43,370 bases of DNA from Clostridiales bacterium. GTDB taxonomy: Bacteria; Bacillota_A; Clostridia; Christensenellales; Aristaeellaceae. This document shows positions 6,868 to 15,878 of this stretch, in pieces (position 1 is the first letter of the stretch; every line of letters starts with the position of its first letter). Below the pieces are notes generated by a model. That model saw only the letters and a list, made by a program, of their open reading frames with translations. It did no database searches and was not told where the DNA came from. A program made the translations under genes and the position numbers. The DNA lies in contig JAIKWN010000114.1 in the NCBI GenBank assembly GCA_024684665.1, forward strand, positions 1 through 43,370, given 5' to 3'.

Positions 6868-7602
6868 TTATTCCATCTCTCCTGCGAACCCCATGACCAG
6901 CGCCAGCGCTACAGGTCCTGCAGTTTCCGTCCTGAGAATCCGTGGACCAAGCGTAACAGTTTTTGTGTTCGTATTGGCGCAGAGCCAACTGATTTCCTCC
7001 GCATCGATACCGCCTTCCGGTCCGATCAGGATGCCAACGGAGGTGGCTCCGCCTGACAGTGCAACACGCACCTGCTGCCCAATGGATTCTCCGCCGGTCG
7101 CTTCTTCCCAGGGAATCAGCAGCAGATCCAGTGCCTGCATTTCCCCGCAGAGCGCTGAGAGCGGTTTTGTCCCTCGGATTTCAGGCGGGCAGACGCGACC
7201 ACACTGTTTCACGGCCTCCCGAGCGATTTTTTCCCAGCGTTCGCGTCTGCGGCCCTCGTCCTTTCCGTCCAGTCGGACGACACTCCTATCCATGGCGACG
7301 GGCTGAATTGCCGCCGCTCCGAGTTCTGTAGCCATCCGGACAATCAGGTCCATCTTGTCCGCTTTGGGCAGCCCTTGGTACAGCGTCACACGCAGTTTTG
7401 CCTCCGTGTCCGGGAGACGATCTCCGAGACGTGCGAAAACCCGGTCTCCCCGCACTTCCAGCGTCGCCTGCCATCGCACGCCCCCGGCAACGATTTCCAC
7501 CTCCGCCCCATCTTTCAGGCGAAGAACGCGCAGAGCATGTCTGGCATCTTCAGGCGAGAAGGCATACCCTTCTTCTGTCTGTTCCGCGTAAAACCGGTGC
7601 AT
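6868..7602 (-). CDS. rsmE: 16S rRNA (uracil-1498-N3)-methyltransferase
   Basis: 244 residues, the normal RsmE length. It methylates U1498 in helix 44 of 16S rRNA with S-adenosylmethionine. An N-terminal PUA-like part (MHRFYAEQ, HALRVLRLKDG) precedes a SPOUT domain with LIVRMATELG, the ILIGPEGGI loop and the C-terminal knot LGPRILRTETAGP. The gene follows prmA with only 3 bp between them, so it is the last gene of the hrcA-dnaK transcript or of a prmA-rsmE sub-transcript. This pairing is common in Firmicutes. Confidence 0.95.
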   Translation of the reverse strand: MHRFYAEQTEEGYAFSPEDARHALRVLRLKDGAEVEIVAGGVRWQATLEVRGDRVFARLGDRLPDTEAKLRVTLYQGLPKADKMDLIVRMATELGAAAIQPVAMDRSVVRLDGKDEGRRRERWEKIAREAVKQCGRVCPPEIRGTKPLSALCGEMQALDLLLIPWEEATGGESIGQQVRVALSGGATSVGILIGPEGGIDAEEISWLCANTNTKTVTLGPRILRTETAGPVALALVMGFAGEME

Positions 7603-7605
7603 ACT

Positions 7606-8550
7606 TTACCCCTGGCGTGCCGCAAGGCACACCCATTCTCCCTGTTCCTCCCGATCGAATACCCGATACCCGGAAAGCTCCAGCGCGTGCAGGACATCCG
7701 CTTCCTTCTCCCGGATGATACCGGAACAGATGAAGGTACCCCCATCTTTCAGGAAGCGTCGGGCTGGACGGCAGAGATAGCAGATGACATCCGCTATGAT
7801 ATTAGCAACAATCAAGTCCGCCGTTCCCGATTCCTTTTCCAGCAGATCCCCTTCTTCCACGCGGACGCGCTCCGCAAGGCCGTTGAGAGCTACGTTCTCC
7901 CGTGCAGTGCGCACAGCCACAGGATCCAAATCGATGGCTAAGCATTCCCCTGCCCCGAGGCGAGCAGCAGCTAGCGCCAGAATGCCGCTTCCACATCCCA
8001 CGTCAAAGCATGTATCTCCAGGGCGCACGTTTTTTTCAAGCATCCGGACACACATGGCAGTGGTCTCGTGGCTTCCTGTACCGAAAGCCATGCCGGGATC
8101 CAGCTCGATCACGAGATCCTCCGGCTGTTCCGTGTACGATTCCCAAGTAGGCTTGATGACGATGCGGTTGCCAACTTTAAGAGGCTTATACCATTTTTTC
8201 CAGTTCTCGTTCCAGTCCTCGTCCCGCACAGTATCCGTATCCACCTGCAGGGTCCCCACGTCAAAGCCGGGATCCTGCCCGCGCAGTGCAGAAAGCTTTT
8301 CCTCTGCCAGGTGGAATTTTTCCGCGGCGGATCCATCTTCCGGGAAATAAGCGGTCACCCGCACATCGTCTGGCATATCGGCAAAGACCTTTTCGTCGAT
8401 CATGTCCCACATACCGTCCTTTTTCTGACTGGAAAGCGCGTCAAACCGATCCTCCACCTGGATACCGTTCGCCCCTGCCGACAGGAGCAGTTCTCCCACG
8501 AGATCCACGCCCATGGTGGTGGTATGCACTGTCATTTTCTGCCAGTTCAT
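7606..8550 (-). CDS. prmA: ribosomal protein L11 methyltransferase
   Basis: 314 residues. PrmA trimethylates lysines and the N-terminus of ribosomal protein L11. The N-terminal recognition part is followed by a Rossmann methyltransferase domain: GMAFGTGSHETT, the SAM-binding FDVGCGSGILALAA, the acidic LAIDLDPVAV strand and the active-site DLIVANIIADV. An AAAGGAGAT ribosome site precedes the ATG. It lies 54 bp after dnaJ, with a terminator-like hairpin between, and 3 bp before rsmE; prmA and rsmE are the usual companions of the dnaK operon. Confidence 0.95.
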   Translation of the reverse strand: MNWQKMTVHTTTMGVDLVGELLLSAGANGIQVEDRFDALSSQKKDGMWDMIDEKVFADMPDDVRVTAYFPEDGSAAEKFHLAEEKLSALRGQDPGFDVGTLQVDTDTVRDEDWNENWKKWYKPLKVGNRIVIKPTWESYTEQPEDLVIELDPGMAFGTGSHETTAMCVRMLEKNVRPGDTCFDVGCGSGILALAAARLGAGECLAIDLDPVAVRTARENVALNGLAERVRVEEGDLLEKESGTADLIVANIIADVICYLCRPARRFLKDGGTFICSGIIREKEADVLHALELSGYRVFDREEQGEWVCLAARQG

Positions 8551-8573
8551 GTAAATCTCCTTTCACAGGGAAA

Positions 8574-8599
8574 GGGCTGTCACACTTCGGAGACAGCCC
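8574..8599 (-). terminator. hairpin between dnaJ and prmA (partial terminator)
   Basis: GGGCTGTC (8592-8599 on the minus strand) pairs perfectly with GACAGCCC (8574-8581) across a 10-nt loop, then TTTCCC. The short T-run suggests attenuation rather than full termination, so that prmA and rsmE are made at lower level than the chaperones. Confidence 0.5.
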
Positions 8600-8604
8600 G
8601 CATA

Positions 8605-9804
8605 TTATTTCATGTCAAATTTCTTTTTGAAACGCTCTGCGTTTTCCTTCATATAAGTGCGCACCTGCTCGCCGAACGTCTTGCGGCGCTCGTACTCCCG
8701 TCCGCTCAGGGAATCCTCGAACTGGCGCAGGTACTCCTTCTGCTTCTCGTTTAGGTGCTTCGGCACCTCCACGTGTACGGTAAAGTACAGGTCTCCGTGC
8801 TGTGTACCCCGGTACTGCTGTACGCCCTGGTTCCGGATGCGGAAGGAGCTGCCCTCCTGTGTACCAGCAGGAATCGAGAACTTCGTCGTACCCTCGAGGG
8901 TCGGTACATCGATTTCCCCACCCAGAGCCGCCTGAGTGAAGGAAATCGGCACATCGCAATAGAGGTCGAAACGGTCCCGCTTGAAGAGGCGATGAGGCCG
9001 GACGGAGCACGTGATGTAGAGGTCACCATTTTGACCGCCATTTTTGCCAGGTTCGCCCTCGCCCGGGATGGTTTTAAAGTTCTGACCGTCGTCCACTCCC
9101 GGTGGCACTGTGATGGTCACGGTGCGACGGATAGGCTTCGTACCGCTTCCAGCGCAAGCGCCGCAGCGCTCCCGGATGATCGTTCCCTTGCCGCCGCAGG
9201 CCTGACAGGTTCTTGTGGTCTGCATCTGCCCTAGGGGCGTGCGCATGGTTACATGCTCCTGCCCGGTTCCGCCGCAGGCCTTGCAGGTCTCCGGCTGGGT
9301 GCCCGGTTTCGCGCCAGTGCCGTGGCACTGGTCGCAGACGGTTTTGCGGGTAAAGGAGAACTCCTTCTTACAGCCAAGCGCCGCCTCTTCAAACGTCAGC
9401 TGCAGATTGTACTGCAGGTCAGCGCCACGTTGCGGCGCGTTTGCCCGGTTCGTCCGCTGCCCGCCGAATCCGCCAAAGCCGCCGGTGAACATATTGAAGA
9501 TGTCCCCGAGATCGCCGAAGTCACCGAAACCGCCGCCGCTGAAGCCGCCCATACCGGCTGCAGGATCCTGGAAGCCGAAACGGTCGTACCGCTGCCGCTT
9601 ATCCGGATCGGACAGCACCTCATATGCCTCCGTAACCTCCTTGAACCGCGCTTCTGCATCCTTGTCGTCAGGATGCAGATCTGGGTGGGAAGCCTTGGCT
9701 GCCTTGCGGTATGCTTTCTTGATCTCTTCCGCGGAAGCGTCCTTAGCGACGCCCAGCACCTCGTAATAATCTCTCTTCTTTTCTGCCACGGCAGTCACCG
9801 CCAT
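8605..9804 (-). CDS. dnaJ: chaperone protein DnaJ
   Basis: Up to 399 residues. It is the Hsp40 co-chaperone that delivers clients to DnaK and stimulates its ATPase. The domains are in order: a J-domain with the HPD motif (SHPDLHPDD), a Gly/Phe-rich stretch, four CxxCxGxG zinc repeats ([32 protein letters not shown]), then the substrate-binding C-terminal barrels. The start is uncertain: ATG 9804 has no clear ribosome site, while GTG 9789 gives the typical N-terminus ([12 protein letters not shown]) with a weak GGCGGTGA upstream. A 13-bp perfect hairpin sits just before the start (9814-9843). It is the fourth gene of the CIRCE-controlled operon. Confidence 0.96.
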   Translation of the reverse strand: MAVTAVAEKKRDYYEVLGVAKDASAEEIKKAYRKAAKASHPDLHPDDKDAEARFKEVTEAYEVLSDPDKRQRYDRFGFQDPAAGMGGFSGGGFGDFGDLGDIFNMFTGGFGGFGGQRTNRANAPQRGADLQYNLQLTFEEAALGCKKEFSFTRKTVCDQCHGTGAKPGTQPETCKACGGTGQEHVTMRTPLGQMQTTRTCQACGGKGTIIRERCGACAGSGTKPIRRTVTITVPPGVDDGQNFKTIPGEGEPGKNGGQNGDLYITCSVRPHRLFKRDRFDLYCDVPISFTQAALGGEIDVPTLEGTTKFSIPAGTQEGSSFRIRNQGVQQYRGTQHGDLYFTVHVEVPKHLNEKQKEYLRQFEDSLSGREYERRKTFGEQVRTYMKENAERFKKKFDMK

Positions 9805-9813
9805 TCGTCATCA

Positions 9814-9843
9814 GTCGCTGCGCCGGATTCCCGGCGCAGCGAC
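9814..9843 (-). repeat. perfect 13-bp stem-loop between dnaK and dnaJ
   Basis: GTCGCTGCGCCGG (9814-9826) pairs with CCGGCGCAGCGAC (9831-9843) around a 4-nt loop. No T-run follows on the minus strand, so it is probably not a terminator. It ends about 10 bp before the dnaJ ATG. It may protect the dnaK 3' end or limit dnaJ translation (inference). Confidence 0.8.
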
Positions 9844-9866
9844 AGGATTGGATTTTAACTATCTGA

Positions 9867-11699
9867 TTACTTCACTTCGTAGTCCGCATCGCTGGCGCCA
9901 TCCTGGCTGCCGCCGTTCGTGCCGCCAAAGCCAGCATCTCCGCCGCCCTGTGCGCCCTGCTGCGGGGTCATCTTGGCAAAGATGGCGTACACCTTCTGGG
10001 TGAAACCATCAAGTGCGTTCTTGATGGCCGCGGCATCATTTGTCTCGCGCACCTTCTTAAAGTCGTTCACTTCGTTCTCGAGAGTTGCACGGTCCTCCGG
10101 GGAGAGCTTGTCGCCGTTCTCACGCAGCTGCTTCTCGCATTCGAAGATGAGGGCGTCGGCGCGGTTCACGGTCTCAGCCTCTTCCTTGCGCTTCTTGTCT
10201 TCCTCGGCATACTGCTCCGCCTCGCGGACGCGCTGCTTGATCTCATCCTCGGAAAGGTTCGTGGATGCGGTGATGGTAACGCTCTGCTCCTTGCCGGTGC
10301 CCAGATCCTTTGCGGATACGCTCACAATGCCATTGGAGTCGATATTGAAGGTGACCTCGATCTGCGGTACACCGCGGGGCGCCGGGGCAATGCCCGTCAG
10401 CTGGAAGCGGCCCAAGGTCTTATTGCCCGCGGCCATTTCGCGCTCGCCCTGCAAAACGTGGATTTCAACGGAGGTCTGTCCGTCCGCGGCTGTGGAGAAA
10501 ACCTGGCTCTTTTTGGTCGGGATTGTGGTATTCCTCTCGATCAGGCGGGTGAACACACCACCAAGGGTCTCAATGCCGAGAGACAGCGGCGTGACGTCCA
10601 ACAGGACCATGTCACGGCCGAAGTCCTTCTCCTCCGGGTTCAGAATGCCCGCCTGAATCGCGGCGCCGACAGCCACGCATTCATCTGGGTTGATATTGCG
10701 GTAGGGCTCCTTACCGATCATCTTGCGCACGGCTTCCTGCACCGCGGGGATACGGGTGGAACCACCAACTAGGATCACGCGGCCGACTTCGGAAGCCGTC
10801 ATGCCGGCATCGCGGAGCGCGTTGCGCATGGGTTCCATGGTCGCCTCGACCAGGTCGCGGGTCAGGTCATCGAACTTAGCCCGGGTGAGGGTGATGTCCA
10901 GATGCTTGGGACCTGTGGCGTCCGCCGTGATAAAAGGCAGGTTCACGTTGGTAGAGAGCACGCCGGAGAGCTCGATTTTCGCCTTTTCGGCGGCTTCTTT
11001 CAGGCGCTGCAGCGCCATGCGGTCGGCCTTTAGGTCGATACCGGTATCCTTCTTGAACTCGGACGCAAGGAAGTCGATGATACGCTGGTCAAAGTCGTCG
11101 CCGCCCAGCCGCGTGTTGCCGTTGGTCGCCTTAACCTCGAAGACGCCGTCGCCAACTTCCAAGATGGATACGTCGAAGGTGCCGCCGCCCAGGTCGTAAA
11201 CCAGAATCGTGTGAGCGTCTTCCTTATCCATGCCGTAAGCCAGGGAAGCGGCCGTCGGCTCGTTCACGATACGCTTGACGTCCAAGCCCGCGATCCGGCC
11301 AGCATCCTTAGTAGCCTGACGCTGACTGTCGGAGAAGTAAGCCGGAACAGTGATAACCGCCTCGGTAACCTTCTCGCCGAGATACGCTTCCGCGTCCTGC
11401 TTCAGTTTGGACAGAATCATCGCAGAGATTTCCTGCGGCGTGTACTGCTTGCCGTCGATGGAAATACGCTTATCAGTGCCCATGTCGCGCTTGATGGAGA
11501 TAACCGTACGGTCGGGATTGGTGACGGCCTGGCGCTTTGCCACCTGGCCTACCAGACGCTCGCCGTCCTTGGTAAAGGCGACGACAGAGGGCGTGGTACG
11601 CGCGCCTTCCGCATTGGGAATGACAACAGGTTCTCCATTTTCAATGACAGCCACACAGCTGTTGGTGGTGCCCAGATCAATACCGATAATCTTGCTCAT
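9867..11699 (-). CDS. dnaK: chaperone protein DnaK (Hsp70)
   Basis: 610 residues, normal length. The ATPase domain starts [17 protein letters not shown] and contains the [12 protein letters not shown] phosphate loop and the VGGSTRIP segment. The Pro/Asp interdomain linker region contains [16 protein letters not shown], followed by the substrate-binding beta domain, the helical lid and a Gly/Gln-rich tail ending in YEVK. It binds exposed hydrophobic peptide segments in an ATP cycle with DnaJ and GrpE. ATG 11699 follows an AAAGGAGG site; a frame extension to 11723 overlaps that site. Gaps: 59 bp after grpE, 62 bp before dnaJ. Controlled with hrcA by CIRCE. Confidence 0.98.
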   Translation of the reverse strand: MSKIIGIDLGTTNSCVAVIENGEPVVIPNAEGARTTPSVVAFTKDGERLVGQVAKRQAVTNPDRTVISIKRDMGTDKRISIDGKQYTPQEISAMILSKLKQDAEAYLGEKVTEAVITVPAYFSDSQRQATKDAGRIAGLDVKRIVNEPTAASLAYGMDKEDAHTILVYDLGGGTFDVSILEVGDGVFEVKATNGNTRLGGDDFDQRIIDFLASEFKKDTGIDLKADRMALQRLKEAAEKAKIELSGVLSTNVNLPFITADATGPKHLDITLTRAKFDDLTRDLVEATMEPMRNALRDAGMTASEVGRVILVGGSTRIPAVQEAVRKMIGKEPYRNINPDECVAVGAAIQAGILNPEEKDFGRDMVLLDVTPLSLGIETLGGVFTRLIERNTTIPTKKSQVFSTAADGQTSVEIHVLQGEREMAAGNKTLGRFQLTGIAPAPRGVPQIEVTFNIDSNGIVSVSAKDLGTGKEQSVTITASTNLSEDEIKQRVREAEQYAEEDKKRKEEAETVNRADALIFECEKQLRENGDKLSPEDRATLENEVNDFKKVRETNDAAAIKNALDGFTQKVYAIFAKMTPQQGAQGGGDAGFGGTNGGSQDGASDADYEVK

Positions 11700-11758
11700 A
11701 AGATTTCCTCCTTTTAATCGCAAAAATGCGTTACTCTACTTTTTTATATCATCGGGGC

Positions 11759-12340
11759 TCAGCCCGCGACGACCTTGACCATGGCGTGCCGAAGCACACG
11801 TTCGCCGATTTTGTATCCTTTCTGGAAGACGGCGCACACCGTTCCCGGCTCGCCCTCCTCTTCCGTCCCCTGTAGTACGGCGTTCATCAGTTCTGCATCA
11901 AAAGGTTGTCCCATGGGATCGATGGTTTCCACATGCAGCTTATCGAGCGCTTCCTGCATCTGCCGCAGCACCATCGCAAGCCCGCTCTTGATCGGCGAAT
12001 CCTCTTCGCCCGCCGCTTCCATGGCTCGCTCGAGATTGTCCAGCACAGGGAGGAACTGCAAAACCGTATCGCGGATGCCGTCCCGCTCGCCATCCATCCG
12101 GCTCGTTTCCGTGCGGCGCTTGTAGTTAAGGAAGTCCGCTTTCTGCCGTTTAACGTATTCCATCAGCTCATCCCGCTCCGCCGTGAGCGCCGCAAGCTTT
12201 GCCTCATAATCCTCTGCCGGTGCGGCTTCGGATTCCACAGTAACCGTCTCTTCCGTTTCCTCTTCCGGGGCAGCTTCCTGCGGGGTCTTTTCCTTCTCTG
12301 TATCCTTCACGGTTTTCCATCCTTTCCGCTTCTTTTTCAT
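11759..12340 (-). CDS. grpE: nucleotide exchange factor GrpE
   Basis: 193 residues. It releases ADP from DnaK. A charged, Glu-rich N-terminal tail (about residues 1-60) precedes the long dimerising coiled coil (KLAALTAERDELMEYVKRQKAD... with FLNYKRR), then the beta domain with the PMGQPFD and QKGYKIGERVLRHAMVKV signatures. The ATG overlaps the hrcA stop codon (ATGA), so the two are translationally coupled. A GGAG site lies inside the end of hrcA. Confidence 0.96.
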   Translation of the reverse strand: MKKKRKGWKTVKDTEKEKTPQEAAPEEETEETVTVESEAAPAEDYEAKLAALTAERDELMEYVKRQKADFLNYKRRTETSRMDGERDGIRDTVLQFLPVLDNLERAMEAAGEEDSPIKSGLAMVLRQMQEALDKLHVETIDPMGQPFDAELMNAVLQGTEEEGEPGTVCAVFQKGYKIGERVLRHAMVKVVAG

Positions 12341-13377
12341 CGCAGCTCCTTCTGCGCCTGCGGCTCACTAGTTACCCGCCGCAGCGTCTTTCCAACTTCG
12401 TTCAGCACTGCCACGACCTTGCCGTACTGCATCCGCGTGGGGCCGATGAGGCCTATAGTGTTGACTCGTCCGTCCCGCAGCCGGTAGCTGGCCGTAACCA
12501 CTGAGCAGTCCCGCAGTTCTTCCATACCCGTTTCCGGGCCAATACGGATGGAAATCTCCATCTCAGCCTGATTCTGCAGCAGGGTTGCCAGCTTATCCCG
12601 AGTTTCAAGAACCCGGAGCAGTTCCTGCGCTCTGGCAACGTCTGCGTATTCCGGCAGTCCCAGTAAATTGGATCTTCCACCCACCACGAGGGTTCCCTCG
12701 TCGCTTTCCGGCGGATCTCCGGCAATGACGCGTAGCATATCCCGCGTATCCGGATTCTCCTGACGGGAAGCGATGCCAAGCAGCGTATCCCGCAACTGAT
12801 CGAGCGGACATCCCGCCAAGCGACTGGTCAAAACACGGGAGACTGTGGAAAGGGTTTCCGCGTCTTCCTCTCGGTCAAGCTCCAGCAGATGTTGTTTGAC
12901 TGCGCCAGCCTGAGTCACCAGGATAAGCAGGCAGCGCCGCCCGGTGACGGGCACGAGCTGCAGATGTGACAACCGTTGCTCATTTCTCGGGGTGCGAGTC
13001 ATCACTGCAGTCGTGTAATTTGTCAATCCGGAAATCGCCTTCGCCAGCCGGGTGGACAATGTCTCGATCTCATTCACCCTCCGGTCAAAACAGTTCTCGA
13101 TCCAGGCTGCTTCTTCCGGAGAAAGCCTTGCGGGTCGAAGCATCCGATCCACATAAAGGCGATACGCCTTATTGGAAGGAACACGCCCCGCCGAGGTATG
13201 GGGGGAATCCAGGTAACCCAGCTCCTCCAGATCACTCATCTCATTGCGGATTGTGGCGGAGGAGAGGTTTTGTTCGTATTTCTTTGAAATGGTCCGGGAA
13301 CCGACAGGCAGCGCGGTCAGGATGTAATCGTCGATAATCGCCTGAAGAATCCGGTATTTCCGTTCGACCAAATCCAT
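12337..13377 (-). CDS. hrcA: heat-inducible transcription repressor HrcA
   Basis: 346 residues. HrcA binds the CIRCE operator and represses chaperone genes. The N-terminal winged-helix part (RKYRILQAIIDDYI, TALPVGSRTISKKY, SSATIRNEMSDLEELGYLDSPHTSAGRVPS) is nearly canonical, and the GAF-like and C-terminal parts follow, ending in GLIGPTRMQYGKVV. AGGAGG is 8 nt upstream of the ATG. It is the first gene of the operon, with a CIRCE 24 bp upstream, so it represses itself. No other CIRCE was seen in the window. Confidence 0.97.
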   Translation of the reverse strand: MDLVERKYRILQAIIDDYILTALPVGSRTISKKYEQNLSSATIRNEMSDLEELGYLDSPHTSAGRVPSNKAYRLYVDRMLRPARLSPEEAAWIENCFDRRVNEIETLSTRLAKAISGLTNYTTAVMTRTPRNEQRLSHLQLVPVTGRRCLLILVTQAGAVKQHLLELDREEDAETLSTVSRVLTSRLAGCPLDQLRDTLLGIASRQENPDTRDMLRVIAGDPPESDEGTLVVGGRSNLLGLPEYADVARAQELLRVLETRDKLATLLQNQAEMEISIRIGPETGMEELRDCSVVTASYRLRDGRVNTIGLIGPTRMQYGKVVAVLNEVGKTLRRVTSEPQAQKELR

Positions 13378-13400
13378 CCTTAACGCCTCCTCTCTTGATT

Positions 13401-13429
13401 GTTAGCACTCTTGATGGTTGAGTGCTAAC
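13401..13429 (-). promoter_or_regulatory. CIRCE operator
   Basis: A perfect CIRCE: TTAGCACTC, 9 bp, GAGTGCTAA, extended by one more G-C pair on each side (10-bp arms). It lies in the 5' leader of hrcA, just downstream of the -10 box, the usual place for HrcA repression. Confidence 0.98.
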
Positions 13430-13438
13430 CCGGGACAT

Positions 13439-13467
13439 AAGATACCACGAACCCTCATGTTTGTCAA
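13439..13467 (-). promoter_or_regulatory. hrcA-grpE-dnaK-dnaJ promoter
   Basis: TTGACA (13462-13467), 17 bp, TATCTT (13439-13444) on the minus strand. The CIRCE begins about 10 bp downstream of the -10. Confidence 0.85.
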
Positions 13468-13484
13468 CAGTGTTTTCTGTTTTT

Positions 13485-13543
13485 TTTCAATCATTTGAAG
13501 CCCCGGCATTTCTGCCGGGGAAAATGGCATTATTCGATTGAAA
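13485..13543 (-). terminator. probable terminator after the aminotransferase gene
   Basis: An 8-bp perfect GC stem (CCCCGGCA 13501-13508, TGCCGGGG 13513-13520) with a 4-nt loop. A second, outer pair of arms (TTTCAATC 13485-13492, GATTGAAA 13536-13543) could extend the structure. There is no strong T-run on the minus strand, so efficiency is uncertain. Confidence 0.5.
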
Positions 13544-13554
13544 TCATCTCTATT

Positions 13555-14844
13555 TTACTGCATCCCTGCCAGGAGCTTCTTTGCGCTGGAAATACGGACG
13601 CAAAGTGTGAAAAGATCCATAGCCTCGGTCAGGTCCTGAAGGCTCGGATAGGTAGGCGCGATACGTATGTTGGAATCGTTTGGATCCTTTCCGTAGGGAT
13701 ACGCGGCGCCTGCCGGAGTTAGTGTCACGCCCGCCTTCTTTGCGCGAGCAACAATGTCCTTCGCGCAGCCCGGCAGGGAATCAAAGGAGATGAAATAGCC
13801 GCCGAGGGGTTTTGTCCAAGTTCCGATCCCCAGCCCGCCGAGGTCCCGCTCGAGGATCTCCTCGACCGCCTCGAACTTCGGCCGGATGATTGCCGCGTGT
13901 TTGCGCATATGCTCCACCATGCCGTGGATGTCGTGGAAGAAGCGGACGTGGCGCAGTTGGTTCACCTTGTCATGGCCGATCGTCTGATGCTTCAGGCAGA
14001 CGATAAAGTCTTCCATATTATTGGGACTCGTAGCAAGAGCGGCAATACCACTTCCGGGGAAGGTGATCTTCGATGTAGAGGCGAATTTGTAGACTAAATC
14101 TGGGTTCCCCGCCCGTTTACACTCCGCGAGAATCTCAATCAGGTAGTCCTGCTGGTGATCATACAGATGATGCATGCCATAAGCGTTGTCCCAGAAGATG
14201 CGGAAGTCCGGTGCAGCAGGTTCCAGCCGGGCGAAGCGGCGAACCGTCTCGTCTGAATAGGAAATACCTTGCGGATTCGAATACTTGGGCGTGCACCAGA
14301 TGCCTTTGATCGTCGCGTCCTCCCGCACCAGGCGCTCCACGATGTCCATATCCGGCCCCGTTTCCGTCATGGGAACAGGTACCATATCAATCCCAAAAAA
14401 CTCCGTGATGGCAAAGTGCCTGTCGTATCCCGGAACGGGGCAGAGGAATTTGACCTCGCTCTGGCGGCACCAGGGCGGGTTACCCATGACACCGTGGGTC
14501 CAGCAGCGGCTTACTGTATCAAACATGACATTCAGGGAAGAGTTGCCGTAGATGATGATATCCTTCGGATTGTTCTCCATCATATCACCGAGCAGCTCCC
14601 GCGCTTCGCTGATACCCGTAAGCTGCCCGTAATTGCGGCAGTCAGTTCCGTCGTCGCAGGTCAGGTCGCAGGTAGAATCCAGCACGTCCATCATGCCCAT
14701 TGACAGATCCAGTTGCTCCTGGCAGGGCTTACCCCTGCTCATATCCAGCCGCAGTCCCAACGCCTGGATTTTTTTATATTGAGATTTGAGCTGCGCGATT
14801 TCCTGGGTCAGCTCTCCCACTGTCATCTCGGAATAGGCCTTCAT
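13555..14844 (-). CDS. PLP-dependent aminotransferase (aspartate-type, class I-like)
   Basis: 429 residues from ATG 14844. The fold-type I features are clear: N-terminal GLRLDMSRGKPC, YGQLTGISEAREL, the cofactor-binding DNAY (from D219), and the Schiff-base lysine K259 in STSKITFPGSG, followed by a C-terminal substrate Arg region (NIRIAPTYPS). It belongs to the group often annotated as class I aspartate aminotransferases with the MocR-like domain (Pfam Aminotran_MocR/Asp_aminotransf), widespread in Clostridia and Actinobacteria. It probably moves an amino group between aspartate and 2-oxoglutarate; the substrate is inferred from the family. A longer frame to ATG 14871 has no ribosome site. 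Monocistronic, with a promoter at 14898-14926. Confidence 0.88.
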   Translation of the reverse strand: MKAYSEMTVGELTQEIAQLKSQYKKIQALGLRLDMSRGKPCQEQLDLSMGMMDVLDSTCDLTCDDGTDCRNYGQLTGISEARELLGDMMENNPKDIIIYGNSSLNVMFDTVSRCWTHGVMGNPPWCRQSEVKFLCPVPGYDRHFAITEFFGIDMVPVPMTETGPDMDIVERLVREDATIKGIWCTPKYSNPQGISYSDETVRRFARLEPAAPDFRIFWDNAYGMHHLYDHQQDYLIEILAECKRAGNPDLVYKFASTSKITFPGSGIAALATSPNNMEDFIVCLKHQTIGHDKVNQLRHVRFFHDIHGMVEHMRKHAAIIRPKFEAVEEILERDLGGLGIGTWTKPLGGYFISFDSLPGCAKDIVARAKKAGVTLTPAGAAYPYGKDPNDSNIRIAPTYPSLQDLTEAMDLFTLCVRISSAKKLLAGMQ

Positions 14845-14897
14845 TGCAATTTCTCTTTTCTCTCCCTGCATTCATGGCCGGGAATGAACGACAGTAT

Positions 14898-14926
14898 AGA
14901 CTAAAGCCGGGTTTTTGGCAAGTCAA
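14898..14926 (-). promoter_or_regulatory. possible aminotransferase promoter
   Basis: TTGACT (14921-14926), 17 bp, TAGTCT (14898-14903). A better -10 (TATACT, 14893-14898) is 22 bp from the -35, too far. Confidence 0.5.
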
Positions 14927-14950
14927 AAATGCAAATTCGGAAGAATCATG

Positions 14951-14977
14951 AAAAAAACTCCCCCATAACAGGGGGAG
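14951..14977 (-). terminator. strong intrinsic terminator after the DJ-1/PfpI gene
   Basis: On the minus strand a perfect 7-bp stem CTCCCCC/GGGGGAG with a 6-nt loop is followed by seven Ts. Confidence 0.92.
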
Positions 14978-14995
14978 CCGCTTTCTGAATCCCGC

Positions 14996-15553
14996 TCAGA
15001 TCGTCTCCGGATGCTGGATCGCAGTCTTGACGGCCACTGCCTTTTCCGGGGAAACCAGTAGGGAAATGAGCTCGACACCGAGGTCCAGAGCAAATCCCAA
15101 GCCGCGCGCCGTCGTGATGTTCCCATCGGTCACAACGCCTTCTCCCGTGAACTCCGCCTCGCCCAGATCTTTCTCACAGCCAGGATAGCAGGTCGCACGC
15201 CGGCCATCGAGAAGACCTAATCCGCCAAGGACAGTCGGCGCCGCACAGATCGCGGCGACCCGCATACCCGCGCGAGCTTTGACTGTTAGAAGCGCTGCCA
15301 GCCCTGCGTGCGCCGCAAGGTTCTTCGTCCCAGGCATGCCGCCGGGCAGGAAGAGGCAGTCCGCATCTGAAAAGTCGCACATGTCAAACAGCGCGTCCGG
15401 AATGATGCGGATGCCGTGGCTCCCGGCAATGACGGGATCCCCGTTCACCGACACGAGGACGACCTTTACGCCGCCGCGGCGCAGCACGTCCACAACCGCC
15501 AGGCACTCGACCTCTTCTAAGCCGGGGGCGAGAAATGCGTACACTTTACTCAT
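14996..15553 (-). CDS. DJ-1/PfpI family protein
   Basis: 185 residues from ATG 15553, the usual size. The fold signatures are AFLAPGLEEVECLAVVDVLRR at the N-terminus, the acidic E near residue 14, the LFLPGG loop and the nucleophile-elbow Cys in VAAICAAPTVL. Members act as deglycases, small chaperones or stress proteins; some carry thiamine-related names (ThiJ) on weak grounds. The closest subfamily is the DJ-1 type found in Firmicutes, but the substrate cannot be read from sequence. The longer frame to 15625 is rejected because the added residues are highly charged and unlike the family. It has its own promoter (15651-15679) and terminator, so it is monocistronic. Confidence 0.88.
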   Translation of the reverse strand: MSKVYAFLAPGLEEVECLAVVDVLRRGGVKVVLVSVNGDPVIAGSHGIRIIPDALFDMCDFSDADCLFLPGGMPGTKNLAAHAGLAALLTVKARAGMRVAAICAAPTVLGGLGLLDGRRATCYPGCEKDLGEAEFTGEGVVTDGNITTARGLGFALDLGVELISLLVSPEKAVAVKTAIQHPETI

Positions 15554-15650
15554 AACAGGAAGTCTTCCTTTCTCTTTCGTCTTTCTTTCCGGGTCCTGTC
15601 TGCCAGAGTCCTTCCTACCGGACATCTCACGTCTGACTTTTCTTGCCCGT

Positions 15651-15679
15651 ATAATAGTACGCTTTCATCTGACTGACAA
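15651..15679 (-). promoter_or_regulatory. promoter of the DJ-1/PfpI gene
   Basis: TTGTCA (15674-15679), 17 bp, TATTAT (15651-15656), about 98 bp before the ATG. Confidence 0.6.
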
Positions 15680-15878
15680 GGCGTTTCTGATGAAAACCTT
15701 CTGGATTGGAAGATGTTTCGTTCGCAGATGCAACTGTGCTTCCGCTTCCCTATAATTCTTTTCAAAAGTTGACAGCCCCGACCTTTTCCGAAAACTTTTT
15801 GTCAACCCTTTTATGCGTGTAGAATCCCGCCTCTGAAAAAAAGTCGCTTGAAACGGGCAATTATCTTTCTGTTTGCAC
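15680..15878. other. non-coding gap with an inverted repeat, between divergent genes
   Basis: The divergent DJ-1 and ABC transporter genes are 410 bp apart (15554-15963). Besides the two promoters, this stretch holds an inverted repeat: GTTGACA (15768-15774) and TGTCAAC (15800-15806), 25 bp apart. A 21-codon frame at 15690 has little support. No structured RNA or tRNA was recognised. Confidence 0.5.

Noticed and set aside
13485..13543. Second CIRCE or other operator near 13500
   Set aside because: The repeat there is a GC hairpin with AT-rich outer arms and has no TTAGCACTC element.
15690..15755. A 21-codon frame (MKTFWIGRCF...) before the TrpXYZ-like operon, as a possible Trp leader peptide
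   Set aside because: It has one Trp only, no clear alternative hairpins, and lies upstream of the operon promoter, so it cannot be a leader peptide of that transcript.
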